From assembly GCA_002281555.1 (NCBI GenBank), contig NCGJ01000003.1:372001-436000 (forward strand): a stretch of DNA of 64,000 nucleotides, written 5' to 3'. Under the pieces are notes generated by a model. It did no database searches, was not told the origin of the DNA, and worked only from the letters and a program-made list of their open reading frames with translations. This stretch comes from Hydrogenophilales bacterium 28-61-23. GTDB lineage: Bacteria; Pseudomonadota; Gammaproteobacteria; Burkholderiales; Thiobacillaceae. A program made the position numbers and the translations under genes. Within the stretch, counting starts at the first letter, position 1. Each line of letters opens with the position of its first letter. Of the stretch, positions 27,308 to 36,861 are shown in pieces.

Positions 27308-28114
27308 TTAGTTGCCGCCCAGCAGGCGTCCAAGCAAGGCGCGCACGGCGTTGGGCTCGAACGGCTTGTCGCACATCCCGACCACGCCGAGTTCTTCCAC
27401 CGCGGCCAGACGGCTTTGATCGTTTTCACTGGTCACCATGAGCACCGGCACGTCCTTCTGCCAGCTTTGCGTGCGGATGAACCGGATCAGCGCCTGACCA
27501 TCCATTTCCGGCATGTTGTAGTCGGTCACCACCAGATCGACGATGTTGTCGGACAGCAATTCCGCCGCCTTGCGGCCGTTCTCCGCCTCCAGAAAGTGTT
27601 TCACCCCCAGATTGCTCAGCACCTGGCGCATGAATTTGCGCGCCATCGGGCTGTCGTCCACCACCATCACACGCAGCCCATCAAGGTGAAAACCGGCCTC
27701 GTCGAAACTGTCGTCCACGTTGAGGAAATCCAGTACCGCCCGTAGCGCGGCGCCTAACTGGGCTTGGCTGAACGGCTTGGGCAGAATGCCGGACGACCCC
27801 GATTGACGTACCGGATCAAGTTGCTGATGCCGGTTTTCGCTGGAAACCAGAATGAAGGGCACGGCGGCCAATGCCTCGTCCGCGCGCATTGCGCCGATGA
27901 GATCCGCACCGGTCATGTCGGACAGGTGAAAAGCGCTGACCACGAGTGAAGTCGGTTTATCCCGCAGATAGGCCAGGGCTTCGCCGCCACTACGTACCGT
28001 GCTGACTTGCACAATGCCGGCCTTGGCAAGTTCGGCGCCGAGCATCTTGCCCTGCATGGCGGAGGGTTCGACCACCAACGTGGTCAGGTCCAGAAGCGAG
28101 ATTTGACGTGTCAT
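27308..28114 (-). CDS. Double-receiver protein, first receiver degenerate
   Basis: 268 residues from the ATG at 28114. Residues 8-128 form a receiver fold with Lys 113, but the phospho-acceptor position holds Ala 61 (LVVSAFHLSDMTG) and only one acidic residue (Glu 16) is kept. Residues 145-266 are an intact CheY-like receiver: Asp 153/154, Asp 198 (VVTDYNMPEMDG), Lys 250. There is no output domain. It could be a phosphate sink or a chemotaxis-type adaptor. No kinase is adjacent. Confidence 0.85.
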   Translation of the reverse strand: MTRQISLLDLTTLVVEPSAMQGKMLGAELAKAGIVQVSTVRSGGEALAYLRDKPTSLVVSAFHLSDMTGADLIGAMRADEALAAVPFILVSSENRHQQLDPVRQSGSSGILPKPFSQAQLGAALRAVLDFLNVDDSFDEAGFHLDGLRVMVVDDSPMARKFMRQVLSNLGVKHFLEAENGRKAAELLSDNIVDLVVTDYNMPEMDGQALIRFIRTQSWQKDVPVLMVTSENDQSRLAAVEELGVVGMCDKPFEPNAVRALLGRLLGGN

Positions 28115-28172
28115 GCCGGCGTTATCGGGATGGCTCCGCTTATTCTTTAAAGCCCTCGGCAAAAGGCGGCGG

Positions 28173-29708
28173 TTACGGATGTGTTCTGACCGGAATCTTG
28201 CCGATCTTCATGCGCCATTCGCGCGGGCCGCTTTCATGCACCGAATTGCCGCTGCTATCGACCGCCACGGTCACCGGCATGTTCTCCACCTCGAATTCAT
28301 AGATTGCCTCCATGCCCAGTTCCGGGAAGGCCACTACGCGCGCGCGTTTGATCGCCTTGGCGACCAGATAGGCGGCGCCGCCGACGGCGATGCAGTAAAC
28401 CCCGGCGTGCGCCTTGATCGAAGCGATCGCTTCCGGGCCGCGTTCCGACTTGCCGACCATGCCGAGCAAGCCGACCTGTTCGCCCAGCATCAGGTCGGTG
28501 AACTTGTCCATCCGCGTCGCCGTGGTCGGCCCGGCCGGGCCGACCACCTCGTCGCGCACCGGATCGACCGGGCCAACGTAATAGATGAACTTGCGGTGAA
28601 AATCGACCGGCAACGGCTGACCCTGTTTGACTAGATCGGCCAGCTTCTTGTGCGCGGCGTCGCGGCCGGTGAGCAGTTTTCCGGTCAGCAACAATTGTTC
28701 GCCGGCTTGCCAGGTGGCGGTATCGGCGGCGGTCAGCGTGTCCAGATTGACCCGACGCGCGGTGGCCGGGCCGTTCCAGGCGCTCATTTGCGTCAACTCC
28801 GGCCATTCCGACAATGCCGGCGGCGTGAACACGGCCGGACCGGAACCGTCCAGCGTGAAATGAATGTGGCGGGTGGCGGCGCAGTTGGGGATCAGGCCGA
28901 CCGGCAGGCTGGCGGCGTGAGTCGGAAAATCCTTGATCTTGACGTCGAGCACGGTGGTCAGCCCGCCCAGACCCTGCGCGCCGATGCCGAGCGCATTGAC
29001 CTTGTCGAGCAGTTCCAGCCTGAGTTCTTCGATCCGGTTAGTCGCCCCGCGCGCGCGCAACTCGTGGATATCGATCGGATCGAGCAGCGCTTCTTTCGCC
29101 ATCAGCAAGGCTTTCTCGGGCGTGCCGCCGATGCCTAGCCCAAGAATGCCGGGCGGACACCAGCCGGCGCCCATTTCCGGCAACACCGACAACACCCAGT
29201 CGACGATGGAATCGGACGGATTCAGCACCGTGAAATGCGCCTTGTTCTCCGAGCCGCCGCCCTTGGCCGCGACTTTGATATCGACCGTATCGCCCGGAAC
29301 CAGATCCATGTAGATCACCGCCGGCGTGTTGTCGCGCGTGTTCTTGCGCGCGCCGGCCGGGTCGCTCAGCACCGAGGCGCGCAGCGGGTTGTCGGCATTC
29401 AGGTAGGCCCGGCGCACGCCTTCATTGACCAGATCGGTGATGTCGGGATTGCCTTCCCAGCGCACCTCCATGCCGATTTTCAGGAACACCACGGCCATGC
29501 CGGTGTCCTGGCAGATCGGCCGATGGCCTTCGGCGCACAGGCGAGAATTGATCAATATCTGCGCCATCGCATCGCGCGCGGCGGGCGATTGTTCCAGGTC
29601 GTAGGCCGCTTTCATCGCCCGGATGAAATCGAGCGGGTGATAGATGGAAATGAACTGGAAGGCGTCGGCGATGGACTGGATGAAATCTTCCTGGCGGATC
29701 GTGGGCAT
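28173..29708 (-). CDS. Fumarate hydratase, class I ([4Fe-4S])
   Basis: 511 residues, the length of single-chain class I fumarase. Typical blocks are DTGMAVVFLKIG near residue 105, KGGGSENKAHFTVLNPSD, EMGAGWCPPGILGLGIGG, HIHFTLDGSGPA and VGPAGPTTATRMDKF. It interconverts fumarate and malate in the TCA cycle with an oxygen-sensitive cluster. AGGAG precedes the ATG. It has no operon partner on its strand. Confidence 0.94.
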   Translation of the reverse strand: MPTIRQEDFIQSIADAFQFISIYHPLDFIRAMKAAYDLEQSPAARDAMAQILINSRLCAEGHRPICQDTGMAVVFLKIGMEVRWEGNPDITDLVNEGVRRAYLNADNPLRASVLSDPAGARKNTRDNTPAVIYMDLVPGDTVDIKVAAKGGGSENKAHFTVLNPSDSIVDWVLSVLPEMGAGWCPPGILGLGIGGTPEKALLMAKEALLDPIDIHELRARGATNRIEELRLELLDKVNALGIGAQGLGGLTTVLDVKIKDFPTHAASLPVGLIPNCAATRHIHFTLDGSGPAVFTPPALSEWPELTQMSAWNGPATARRVNLDTLTAADTATWQAGEQLLLTGKLLTGRDAAHKKLADLVKQGQPLPVDFHRKFIYYVGPVDPVRDEVVGPAGPTTATRMDKFTDLMLGEQVGLLGMVGKSERGPEAIASIKAHAGVYCIAVGGAAYLVAKAIKRARVVAFPELGMEAIYEFEVENMPVTVAVDSSGNSVHESGPREWRMKIGKIPVRTHP

Positions 29709-30089
29709 GGCGGTCTCCTGTCGTGTCGCCGCAGTATGGCCGCGGCCGTGTGCCAGGAAAAGCCGCCCCCACCCAACTCAGCCCAACGGAGGCATAGGCT
29801 GGCCAACGCAAAGGCTTGAAATATTCGGCTACCCGGAATCCGCTCAGGGAAATAGCCTTGACGCCACCGACTTGGTCGAAATGCGTAGTGTCGAAAGCGG
29901 CGAGCAGCGACAACCAAGCCGGAGCGGAAATTCAGCCACGAGCCCCCGTAGCATTCATCGCCAAAACAGCCATTGAACCAACAGGGAAACCTTACTGTGT
30001 AGACTGCCCCAATGTTGCCGGACACCCACGCTGTCTTTGTTGGCGGACGGCGACAAATAACATACACAAAAACAGAACAGAATCAGCGC

Positions 30090-30169
30090 GGTAGGATGGG
30101 TTGAGCGGAGCGAAACCCATCGATCTGGTCACGCCGCAACACGATGGGTTTCGCTCCGCTCAACTACCC
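30090..30169. repeat. Long inverted repeat (REP/BIME-like)
   Basis: The left arm 30090-30122 (GATGGGTTGAGCGGAGCGAA...) and the right arm 30142-30169 are inverted copies with 23 matching base pairs starting at the centre, separated by 19 bp. The outer ends differ by a small deletion. A second repeat type (GTAGCCCGGATGAGC) begins at about 30190. Confidence 0.75.
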
Positions 30170-30279
30170 AGAGCACTCCAATCAGCCAGCGTAGCCCGGA
30201 TGAGCACAGCGGAAGGTGCCGCGCTCTTCCGCCCTACCTGACCCGCACCAATTCGAACGTTGAAGCTCGGCCTTGGCCG

Positions 30280-30312
30280 TGCATCGGCGCCGATTCGTCC
30301 GGCGCCGATGCA
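30280..30312 (-). terminator. Hairpin downstream of hsp20
   Basis: TGCATCGGCGCC and GGCGCCGATGCA form a perfect 12-bp stem with a 9-nt loop, 9 bp beyond the hsp20 stop. There is no T-run, so it may stabilise the 3' end instead of terminating. Confidence 0.5.
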
Positions 30313-30320
30313 TGCGCGAC

Positions 30321-30827
30321 TCATTCCACCTTGATCGTGACGCCCTTCGGCTTTTCCGCTTCCGCTTTCGGCAGTTCCACCCGCAGCACGCCGTTCTTGT
30401 ACGCGGCTTTTGCGGCATCGGCCCGCACCGCCATGGGCAGCGGGATCACTCGGCGGAAGCTGCCGTAGGCGCATTGCATCACCCGCCAGCGGCCTTCCGT
30501 GCTCTCCCGTTCGAAACGTTTCTCGCCGGTGATCACCAGGGCGTCGTCGCGGATTTCGATATCGATGTCATCCTTGTCCATGCCGGGCACTTCCAGACGC
30601 ACCACCAGTCGGCCGGCATCCTCGAACAGGTCGCCGCCCAGCATGGACCAGCCGCGGCTGGGCAAATAAAAGTCGTCATCCACTTCGGTGGCGGCGGGCA
30701 GGTTGGTCTGCTCGCCCGGCTTGAAGCGGGTCAGCGCGCCGGCGGCGGATTGCCACAGGTGGCGCCAGCCCTCGGCGACGTTGTCCCACAAGGAACCGAC
30801 ATTTTCTTTCAGGTTTTCGAATTTCAT
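30321..30827 (-). CDS. Hsp20 / alpha-crystallin small heat-shock protein
   Basis: 168 residues with a very strong AGGAGGTGGAAA before the ATG. The alpha-crystallin domain spans about 60-168: DLFEDAGRLVVRLEVPGMDKDDIDIEIRDDALVITGEKR, then the A-x-x-x-n-G-V-L motif AAYKNGVLRVELPK. The N-terminal part is longer than in minimal IbpA-like proteins and has WDNVAEGWRHLWQSA. It holds unfolded proteins for refolding. It is divergent from cbpA-cbpM, giving a heat-shock cluster. Confidence 0.93.
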   Translation of the reverse strand: MKFENLKENVGSLWDNVAEGWRHLWQSAAGALTRFKPGEQTNLPAATEVDDDFYLPSRGWSMLGGDLFEDAGRLVVRLEVPGMDKDDIDIEIRDDALVITGEKRFERESTEGRWRVMQCAYGSFRRVIPLPMAVRADAAKAAYKNGVLRVELPKAEAEKPKGVTIKVE

Positions 30828-31021
30828 TTTCCACCTCCTTGCTTGCTCAGTTGATTGGCGGGAATCCCCGCCCGAAAGGATCGGGCGATCCGGTGCCTCA
30901 TGCAGGCTGAGCTCCCCCCCTGTTGATTCACTCTGTGTTTATTCCAGCCCGTTGAATATCCGGATGACGGACTGATGGATCAGCCTCTATGCTCAGAATA
31001 GTCAGGCTCGGAGGATCGCGC

Positions 31022-32002
31022 ATGCAATTCAAGGACTATTACGAGACGCTGGGTGTCGCGCGTGAGGCGACGCAAGAGGACATCAAGAAGGCCTTCCGCA
31101 AACTGGCGCGCAAGTACCACCCGGATGTATCCAAGGAAGCGAACGCCGAAGCGCACATGAAGGACGTGAACGAGGCCTATGCCGTGCTGTCCGATCCCGA
31201 GAAGCGCGCGGCCTACGATCAGTTGGGGCGCGGTTATCAGCCCGGCCAGGAGTTCCGCCCGCCACCGGATTGGGATGCCGGTTTCGAGTTTTCCGGCCAT
31301 GGCTACCCGCCGCGCGAGGCGGCGGATTTCTCGGATTTCTTCTCCGAACTGTTCGGTCGCATGGGCGGCGCCGAGCGGAGCGGCTTCCACGGCCAAGGCG
31401 GCCAGTTCCACGCGCAGGGCGAGGACCACCACGCCAAGGTGCTGCTCGATGTGGAAGACGCTTTCACCGGCGCCTTTCGCCAGATCGGCCTGCGCGTGCC
31501 TCAGGTCGATGCACAGGGCCGGGTGAGCCTGGCGACACGCACCCTGAATGTCAAAATCCCCAAGGGCGTGCGCGCCGGCCAGATCATCCGTCTGGCCGGG
31601 CAAGGCGCGCCGGGCATGGGCGGCGGCGCGGCCGGAGATTTGTTGCTGGAGGTGCAATTCAAGCCGCATCCGCGTTTCCATGCGGAAGGGCGCGATCTCC
31701 ATCTGAGCCTGCCGGTGGCGCCGTGGGAGGCCGCTCTGGGCGCGGTTATCGCCGTCGATCTGCCGACCGGGCCGGTCAAGGTGCGCATCCCGGAAGGCGC
31801 GCAAAGCGGCAAACAATTGCGCGTGCGCGGCAAGGGCATCCCGGGTGAGCCGCCGGGCGATCTGCTGCTCGACATCCAGGTGGCGTTGCCGCCCGCCGAC
31901 ACCCCGCGGGCACGAGAACTTTACGAAACCATGGCGAGGGAGATGGCGTTCGACCCCCGCGCCGCCAATGCACATACACCCAATCCGCACGGGAGGGCTT
32001 GA
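31022..32002 (+). CDS. cbpA: DnaJ-class co-chaperone CbpA
   Basis: 326 residues. The J-domain occupies 4-70 with HPD at 33-35. A Gly/Phe-poor linker follows and then two C-terminal substrate domains ([51 protein letters not shown]). No zinc-finger cysteines are present, which separates CbpA from DnaJ. It activates DnaK. The ATG at 31022 is favoured over upstream codons because the J-domain begins directly. cbpM follows 3 bp downstream. Confidence 0.95.
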   Translation: MQFKDYYETLGVAREATQEDIKKAFRKLARKYHPDVSKEANAEAHMKDVNEAYAVLSDPEKRAAYDQLGRGYQPGQEFRPPPDWDAGFEFSGHGYPPREAADFSDFFSELFGRMGGAERSGFHGQGGQFHAQGEDHHAKVLLDVEDAFTGAFRQIGLRVPQVDAQGRVSLATRTLNVKIPKGVRAGQIIRLAGQGAPGMGGGAAGDLLLEVQFKPHPRFHAEGRDLHLSLPVAPWEAALGAVIAVDLPTGPVKVRIPEGAQSGKQLRVRGKGIPGEPPGDLLLDIQVALPPADTPRARELYETMAREMAFDPRAANAHTPNPHGRA

Positions 32003-32005
32003 GCC

Positions 32006-32317
32006 ATGCATGATGAAGACATGCTGATCGGCAGCCTGATGGAGGAAACCTGGCTGACTCTGGAACAGATCGCCGCCGCCTGCGCCGTGGAGCCGGGCTG
32101 GTTGCTGTGTCATATCGAGGAAGGCCTGTTTCCCCACGCCGAAAGCGTGGCCGGCGTCTGGCGTTTTTCCGGCGCGGCCCTGAAGCGCGCCCGCCGCATG
32201 CGGCAACTGGAGCGCGACTTCGACGCCGTGCCGGAACTGGCCGCCCTGATGGCCGATCTGCAGGAGGAATTGGACACGCTGCGCGCGCGGTTGCACCGCA
32301 CGGAGCGGGAAATATGA
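32006..32317 (+). CDS. cbpM: Chaperone modulator CbpM
   Basis: 103 residues, the usual size. LTLEQIAAACAVEPGWLLCHIEEGLFPHAE is a MerR-like helix-turn-helix half without DNA-binding specifics, and the C-terminal helix (ALMADLQEELDTLRARLHR) is a coiled coil. CbpM binds the CbpA J-domain and inhibits it. The position right after cbpA confirms the call. Confidence 0.9.
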   Translation: MHDEDMLIGSLMEETWLTLEQIAAACAVEPGWLLCHIEEGLFPHAESVAGVWRFSGAALKRARRMRQLERDFDAVPELAALMADLQEELDTLRARLHRTEREI

Positions 32318-32619
32318 AAGTTTAGACGCCACGCCGTGGCGTTGGCCGAACCTGGCGCTGGCATGCTGTTGCGCGGAGCTCGCCAGCCTGCGGCGCGACT
32401 ACAACTCAATGCAAAACAGCACCGACTAGGAATGACATCTCGTGCATGAGCATTTTCTTTCTCGCCTGTTCAGGCCAGGACATTCCGATGGTCGGAGCAG
32501 ACTCTCCGGTTATCGGTGAGCATTTTCGACAGTGGGCTCCGGACACCCAAAAACGCGCTCAAGAGATTTCCCGCAAAGCCGATATGGCATTGCTAACAGT
32601 AATGAATGGAGCAAAAAGC
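32318..32619. other. Intergenic region before the STAS gene
   Basis: ACGCCAC/GTGGCGT (about 32329-32344) is a short palindrome close after cbpM. The remainder should contain the promoter of the STAS-PP2C pair. An in-frame extension of the STAS frame to 32446 exists, but has no ribosome-binding site or conserved sequence. Confidence 0.4.
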
Positions 32620-32928
32620 ATGCAAATAAAACTTGAGGCCGCCCCCAATAAGGCGGTGTTGAAGCTGAATGGGCGTTTTGACTTCCACTCCCATCGCGAT
32701 TTTCGTACCGCCTATGAAGATGCCATGCAGGAAACAGGCGTACATGAAATCGTCATTGATTTTCAAGATGTCGATTATCTGGATAGCTCGGCACTGGGCA
32801 TGTTGTTGTTGCTGCGCGAAAAATCGGAAGCGGTTGGCAAAACGGTTTCCCTGACCGGCTTGCAAGGAATGGTCAAGCAAGTACTGGAAATAGCCAATTT
32901 CGGCAAACTTTTTACGGTGACCGGTTGA
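32620..32928 (+). CDS. STAS-domain anti-sigma-factor antagonist
   Basis: 102 residues from the ATG at 32620, chosen for GGAG 8 bp upstream and because the STAS fold starts here. The phosphorylatable-serine region DYLDSSALGMLLLL (Ser 56/57) matches SpoIIAA/RsbV-like proteins. It would be switched by kinase and phosphatase activities. The next gene, 7 bp downstream, encodes both a PP2C phosphatase and an HATPase, so the two probably form a complete partner-switch module. Confidence 0.92.
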   Translation: MQIKLEAAPNKAVLKLNGRFDFHSHRDFRTAYEDAMQETGVHEIVIDFQDVDYLDSSALGMLLLLREKSEAVGKTVSLTGLQGMVKQVLEIANFGKLFTVTG

Positions 32929-32935
32929 TTCGGCA

Positions 32936-34783
32936 ATGAGTCCCGGTTTGCAAACGACGCCCGCGCTTGGCGAAGAGGCGCCCGCATTCCGCATGAAGAT
33001 TCTGATTGCGGATGACACGTCCACCAATGTCAGGCTTCTGGAAGCCGTGGCGCGGAAGTTAGGACATCAAGTTGTCGTTGCCACCAATGGCCTCGAAGCA
33101 TTGGCGGCCTTCAAGGCCGAAGAACCCGATCTGGTATTCATGGACGTCATGATGCCGGTCATGAATGGCATCGAGGCGGTAAAAGCGATCCGCGCGCTGC
33201 CAACCGACAAATGGACGCCGATCATCTTTATTTCGGCGCTGGATGAAATACAGGACATCGCCCAAGGCCTGGAAGCGGGTGGCGACGACTATCTGATCAA
33301 ACCGATCTCACCCCAGTTACTCAGGCCCAAGATAAACAGCTATGCGCGCCAGATCGCGCTGCACCGCAAGGTGCATGGCTACGCGGAAGAATTGACCCGC
33401 TGGCGCGAGGATTCGGAAGAACAAACCCGCCTGGGCGCCCACGTCATGTCGCGACTGACCGACGCGGCTGGGCTGCGCGACTCGATGGTGCGGCACTTCA
33501 ACATACCGGCGGAGACCTTCAGCGGCGACCTGCTCTGCGCCGCGCGCGCGCCGGGCGAGGTGCTCAACGTTTTGCTGGCCGACGCATCCGGCCATGGCCT
33601 TGCCGCGGCGTTGAGCGCGATGCCGTTGACGCAGGCGTTTTACAGCATGACCGCAAAGGGGTTTCCGCTGCCCTCCATCGCGGAGGAGTTGAATCGAAAA
33701 CTGATCGCAATCCTGCCGACCGACCGTTTCGTGGCGGCAACACTGGCCTCGATCGATGTGCGCAACCAGACGGTCGAGGTCTGGAATGGCGGCAACCCGG
33801 ATGCCTTGTTCCTGAATAGCCAAGGCGAGGTTGCCACGCGCTGGGCTTCGCGCCATCCGCCATTGGGCATCCTGTCGGAAAAGCTGTTTTCCGGCATGAC
33901 GGAAACCGTGGTTTTTAATGAGCCCGGCGATCTGATATTGAGCTCGGATGGATTAACCGAAGCGGAAAATCAGGCCGGAGCATGGCTGGGCATCGAGGGT
34001 GTCATCGACATCCTTGGCCAGGCGCAAGATAGCGGAGCCCGTTTCAAACATCTGCTGCATGGGGTGGATGCACATTTGCAGGGCAAGCCCGGGCGCGATG
34101 ACATTTCCTGTCTGATGGTTTCCGTGCCGATAGACCGGCGCCGCCAGTTCCGCTTCGCCACGCCCAAGTCGATCGCCCAGAGCCAATTCGCGGAATGGCG
34201 GCTGGACCTGAGCTACAACGCCCAGGAATTGCGCTATATCGACGTCGTTCCCGCCGCATTAGGCCTGATCAATCAGATCAGCGCGCTCAAGGAACATCAA
34301 GGCGCGCTGTTCCTGGTGCTATCGGAACTGTTCAACAACGCGCTCGATCACGGCCTGCTCGGCCTGGATTCCGCGACAAAGAGCTGGATCGGCGGCTTTG
34401 AAATCTACTTGCAGCAACGCGCGGAAAGACTCGCGAAACTGCGTGACGGACGTGTGGAACTCTCCTTCCTGCTGCATCAGGATGAATCGCGCGCGGTGTT
34501 CGACATCACCGTCAACGATAGCGGCCCGGGGTTTGATTACCCGGCGCGCATGGAGGCCAGCTCCGCGTTGAGCGAGACCAATGAGACCGCGTTCGGACGC
34601 GGCATCGCACTGGTGAAAACCCTGTGCGAACAGATTGTGTATTCAGGCACCGGCAACAAGGTCTGGTGTCGCTACGTTGTGTCCGATCTGGTGCTGGACA
34701 AAAACAATGACATCGACGCATCGCTTGGAGACAAGTCATCCCCGGCCGGCGGGTCGGAAGACCAGGGTTCGCATCCAATCTGA
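32936..34783 (+). CDS. Receiver - PP2C phosphatase - HATPase (RsbU/RsbW-like) regulator
   Basis: 615 residues. Residues about 20-140: receiver with DD, LVFMDVMMPVMNG and YLIKP. About 185-395: SpoIIE-type PP2C with SGDLLCA, LLADASGHGLAAAL, GNPDALF and GRDDISCLMV. About 450-590: HATPase with LSELFNNALDHGLLG, VNDSGPGFDYP and GRGIALVKTLCE. Such proteins, like HsbR of Pseudomonas, dephosphorylate or phosphorylate a STAS partner in response to a histidine kinase. An alternative start at 32993 would remove 19 non-conserved residues. No cognate kinase is adjacent. Confidence 0.92.
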   Translation: MSPGLQTTPALGEEAPAFRMKILIADDTSTNVRLLEAVARKLGHQVVVATNGLEALAAFKAEEPDLVFMDVMMPVMNGIEAVKAIRALPTDKWTPIIFISALDEIQDIAQGLEAGGDDYLIKPISPQLLRPKINSYARQIALHRKVHGYAEELTRWREDSEEQTRLGAHVMSRLTDAAGLRDSMVRHFNIPAETFSGDLLCAARAPGEVLNVLLADASGHGLAAALSAMPLTQAFYSMTAKGFPLPSIAEELNRKLIAILPTDRFVAATLASIDVRNQTVEVWNGGNPDALFLNSQGEVATRWASRHPPLGILSEKLFSGMTETVVFNEPGDLILSSDGLTEAENQAGAWLGIEGVIDILGQAQDSGARFKHLLHGVDAHLQGKPGRDDISCLMVSVPIDRRRQFRFATPKSIAQSQFAEWRLDLSYNAQELRYIDVVPAALGLINQISALKEHQGALFLVLSELFNNALDHGLLGLDSATKSWIGGFEIYLQQRAERLAKLRDGRVELSFLLHQDESRAVFDITVNDSGPGFDYPARMEASSALSETNETAFGRGIALVKTLCEQIVYSGTGNKVWCRYVVSDLVLDKNNDIDASLGDKSSPAGGSEDQGSHPI

Positions 34784-34867
34784 ACTCGGATAAGGCTTGC
34801 CCAGTGGGCTGCCCGGCGAAACGCCCCGATTCGATACCCACAGCCCGATTCAAAACCCGCGTAACGC

Positions 34868-36592
34868 TTAACTATTGATCCGCTCAAGCAGTTCCTGGAT
34901 GCGCTCCGGCCTGCCGGCGCGCAGCAGACGCTTCGCCAACGGGGCCAGCTCGCCGACATGGCTGCGCATCACTTGCTGTTTGACCGCCAGCACATGCGCC
35001 GGATGCATCGAGAAATTGGTCAGCCCCATGCCCAGCAGCAGGCGGGTCAGACGCGGATCGCCGGCCATTTCACCGCAAACGGAAACCGACTTGCCCATTT
35101 TCTGCCCGATCTTCAGCGTGTGATCGATCAGCGCCAGCACCGCCGGATGCAACGGGTCGTACAGGTGGGCGACGGCATCGTCGGTCCGATCGATGGCGAG
35201 GGTGTATTGAATGAGATCGTTGGTGCCGAGCGAAAGAAAATCCAGCTTGCGCGCGAACCATTCGGCGGCAAGCGCGGCGGCCGGCACTTCGATCATGCCG
35301 CCTATCGCCGTCTGCATATCGAACGGAATGTCCTGCACGCGCAAACTGCCGCGCGCCGCGCCGATCAGGGCCAAGGCCTGATCGAGTTCGGTCAGGCTGG
35401 CCAACATCGGCAGCAGGATATTGATCTTGCCGTAATGGCTGGCCCGATAAAGCGCGCGCAGCTGGGTAATAAAGATCTGCGGTTCGGCGATGCACAGCCG
35501 GATCGCGCGCAAACCCAGCGCCGGATTGACGCTGTTGTCCGGCATCCAGCGCACCGATTTATCGGCGCCCACGTCGAGCGTGCGGATCACCACCGGACGC
35601 CCGTTCATGCCCTCGGCCACGGCGCGATACGCCTCGAACTGTTCTTCCTCGCTGGGCAGATCGTCGCGATTCAGAAACAGAAATTCGCTGCGGAACAGGC
35701 CGATTCCCGCCGCGTTTTCGCCTAGGGCCTGAGCGACGTCGACAGGCAGGTCGATATTGGCCATCAGGGAAATATCGATACTGTCGAGGGTGGTGGACGG
35801 GCTGGTCTTCAGGCGACGCAGCTTCTTCTGCTCCAGCAGCCACTGGTTCCGGCGCAGCCGGTATTCCTCGAGAATGGCCGCGTCGGGATCGACGATGACG
35901 ACGCCGGCAACGCCGTCGACGATCAGCCAGTCATCCTCGCGGATCAGCGCCCGCGCGTTGTGCAGCGCCATCACCGAGGGCAGGTTCAAACTGCGCGCCA
36001 GAATCGCGGTATGCGAGGTCGCGCCACCCAGATCGGTGATGAATCCGGCAAAGGTGTGACGCTTGAACAGCACCATGTCACTCGGCGACAGATCGTGCGC
36101 GACCAGAATATTTTCACCCTCGCTGGCCGTTTTCAGCGGGGCATGGCCGGGGTGTCCCATCAGCGACTTGAGCACTTTGTCGGCCACCTGGCGCACGTCG
36201 TGCCGGCGCTCGCGCAGATAGTCGTCTTCTATCGACTCGAACTGCGCGATCAATGCCTCGGTCTGCTGCGCCAGCGCCCATTCGGCATTGCAGCCTTCCT
36301 CGCGTATGCGTCGTTTCGGCGCTTGCGAGAGCATGGAATCGGACAAGATCAGGGCGTGGACTTCGATGAATGCGGATAACTCGGTCGGCGCGCCGCCGGG
36401 AATATGGGCCTGCAGCGCGAGCAGTTCGGCATGCACGGTTTCGACCGCTTCGGTAAACCGCGCGACCTCGGCCTCGATATGTTCAGGCCGCAGAACATAG
36501 TGCGGCGCTTCCAGACGGGCATGCGAATACAGTTGGGCGCGGCCGATGGCATAGCCACCCGAAACGCCGAGACCATGCAGCGCCAGCGTCAT
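34868..36592 (-). CDS. ptsI: PTS enzyme I (PEP-protein phosphotransferase)
   Basis: 574 residues, typical for enzyme I. The phospho-histidine loop GGATSHTAILARSL places His 194. The PEP-binding TIM barrel has GIGLFRSEFLFL, FDMQTAIGGMIEVPAA, LSLGTNDLIQYTLAIDR and VCGEMAGDP. It takes phosphate from PEP and passes it to HPr. Its ATG overlaps the HPr stop (4 nt). No sugar-specific EIIB/C genes are adjacent, so the system is likely regulatory. Confidence 0.97.
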   Translation of the reverse strand: MTLALHGLGVSGGYAIGRAQLYSHARLEAPHYVLRPEHIEAEVARFTEAVETVHAELLALQAHIPGGAPTELSAFIEVHALILSDSMLSQAPKRRIREEGCNAEWALAQQTEALIAQFESIEDDYLRERRHDVRQVADKVLKSLMGHPGHAPLKTASEGENILVAHDLSPSDMVLFKRHTFAGFITDLGGATSHTAILARSLNLPSVMALHNARALIREDDWLIVDGVAGVVIVDPDAAILEEYRLRRNQWLLEQKKLRRLKTSPSTTLDSIDISLMANIDLPVDVAQALGENAAGIGLFRSEFLFLNRDDLPSEEEQFEAYRAVAEGMNGRPVVIRTLDVGADKSVRWMPDNSVNPALGLRAIRLCIAEPQIFITQLRALYRASHYGKINILLPMLASLTELDQALALIGAARGSLRVQDIPFDMQTAIGGMIEVPAAALAAEWFARKLDFLSLGTNDLIQYTLAIDRTDDAVAHLYDPLHPAVLALIDHTLKIGQKMGKSVSVCGEMAGDPRLTRLLLGMGLTNFSMHPAHVLAVKQQVMRSHVGELAPLAKRLLRAGRPERIQELLERINS

Positions 36593-36858
36593 TCGCCCTC
36601 CCCGAATTTGTCCTGAATCAACGCCACCAGCGCGTTCATCGCGGCCTCTTCGTCGGGGCCCATGATCTCGATTTTTATCTCGGCGCCACGCGCCGCCGCC
36701 AACATCATCACCCCCATGATGCTTTTTCCGTTGATGCGACGACCATTGCGCGACAGCCAGACATCGGACTGGAACTGGGCCGCAGTCTGGGTCAGCTTGG
36801 CGGAGGCGCGCGCATGCAGGCCGAGTTTGTTGATGATTTCGATATCGCGCTCAGTCAT
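36589..36858 (-). CDS. ptsH: Phosphocarrier protein HPr
   Basis: 89 residues. His 15 (NKLGLHARAS) is the phosphorylated residue and Ser 46 (NGKSIMGVMMLA) is the regulatory site targeted by HPr kinase in organisms that have it. hprK is not seen in this window. It lies between EIIA-Man and enzyme I with gaps of a few nt at most. Confidence 0.97.
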   Translation of the reverse strand: MTERDIEIINKLGLHARASAKLTQTAAQFQSDVWLSRNGRRINGKSIMGVMMLAAARGAEIKIEIMGPDEEAAMNALVALIQDKFGEGE

Positions 36859-36861
36859 GGC

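Larger units (their letters stand above)
29709..30320. other. Gene-poor region with inverted repeats
   Basis: No convincing gene. The stretch 29990-30085 is visibly AT-richer than its surroundings. REP-like elements occupy 30090-30240 and a strong hairpin occupies 30280-30312. Short open frames here overlap in several registers and lack ribosome-binding sites. Confidence 0.5.

Noticed and set aside
29422-30067. Possible gene on the minus strand upstream of fumarase
   Set aside because: Several overlapping frames of equal length, no ribosome-binding site and no recognisable motif; part of it overlaps the fumarase N-terminus.
32340-32430. Possible C-terminal protein remnant (NLALACCCAELASLRRDYN) between cbpM and the STAS gene
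   Set aside because: A short frame that looks protein-like but I could not link it to any family; too weak to call a pseudogene.
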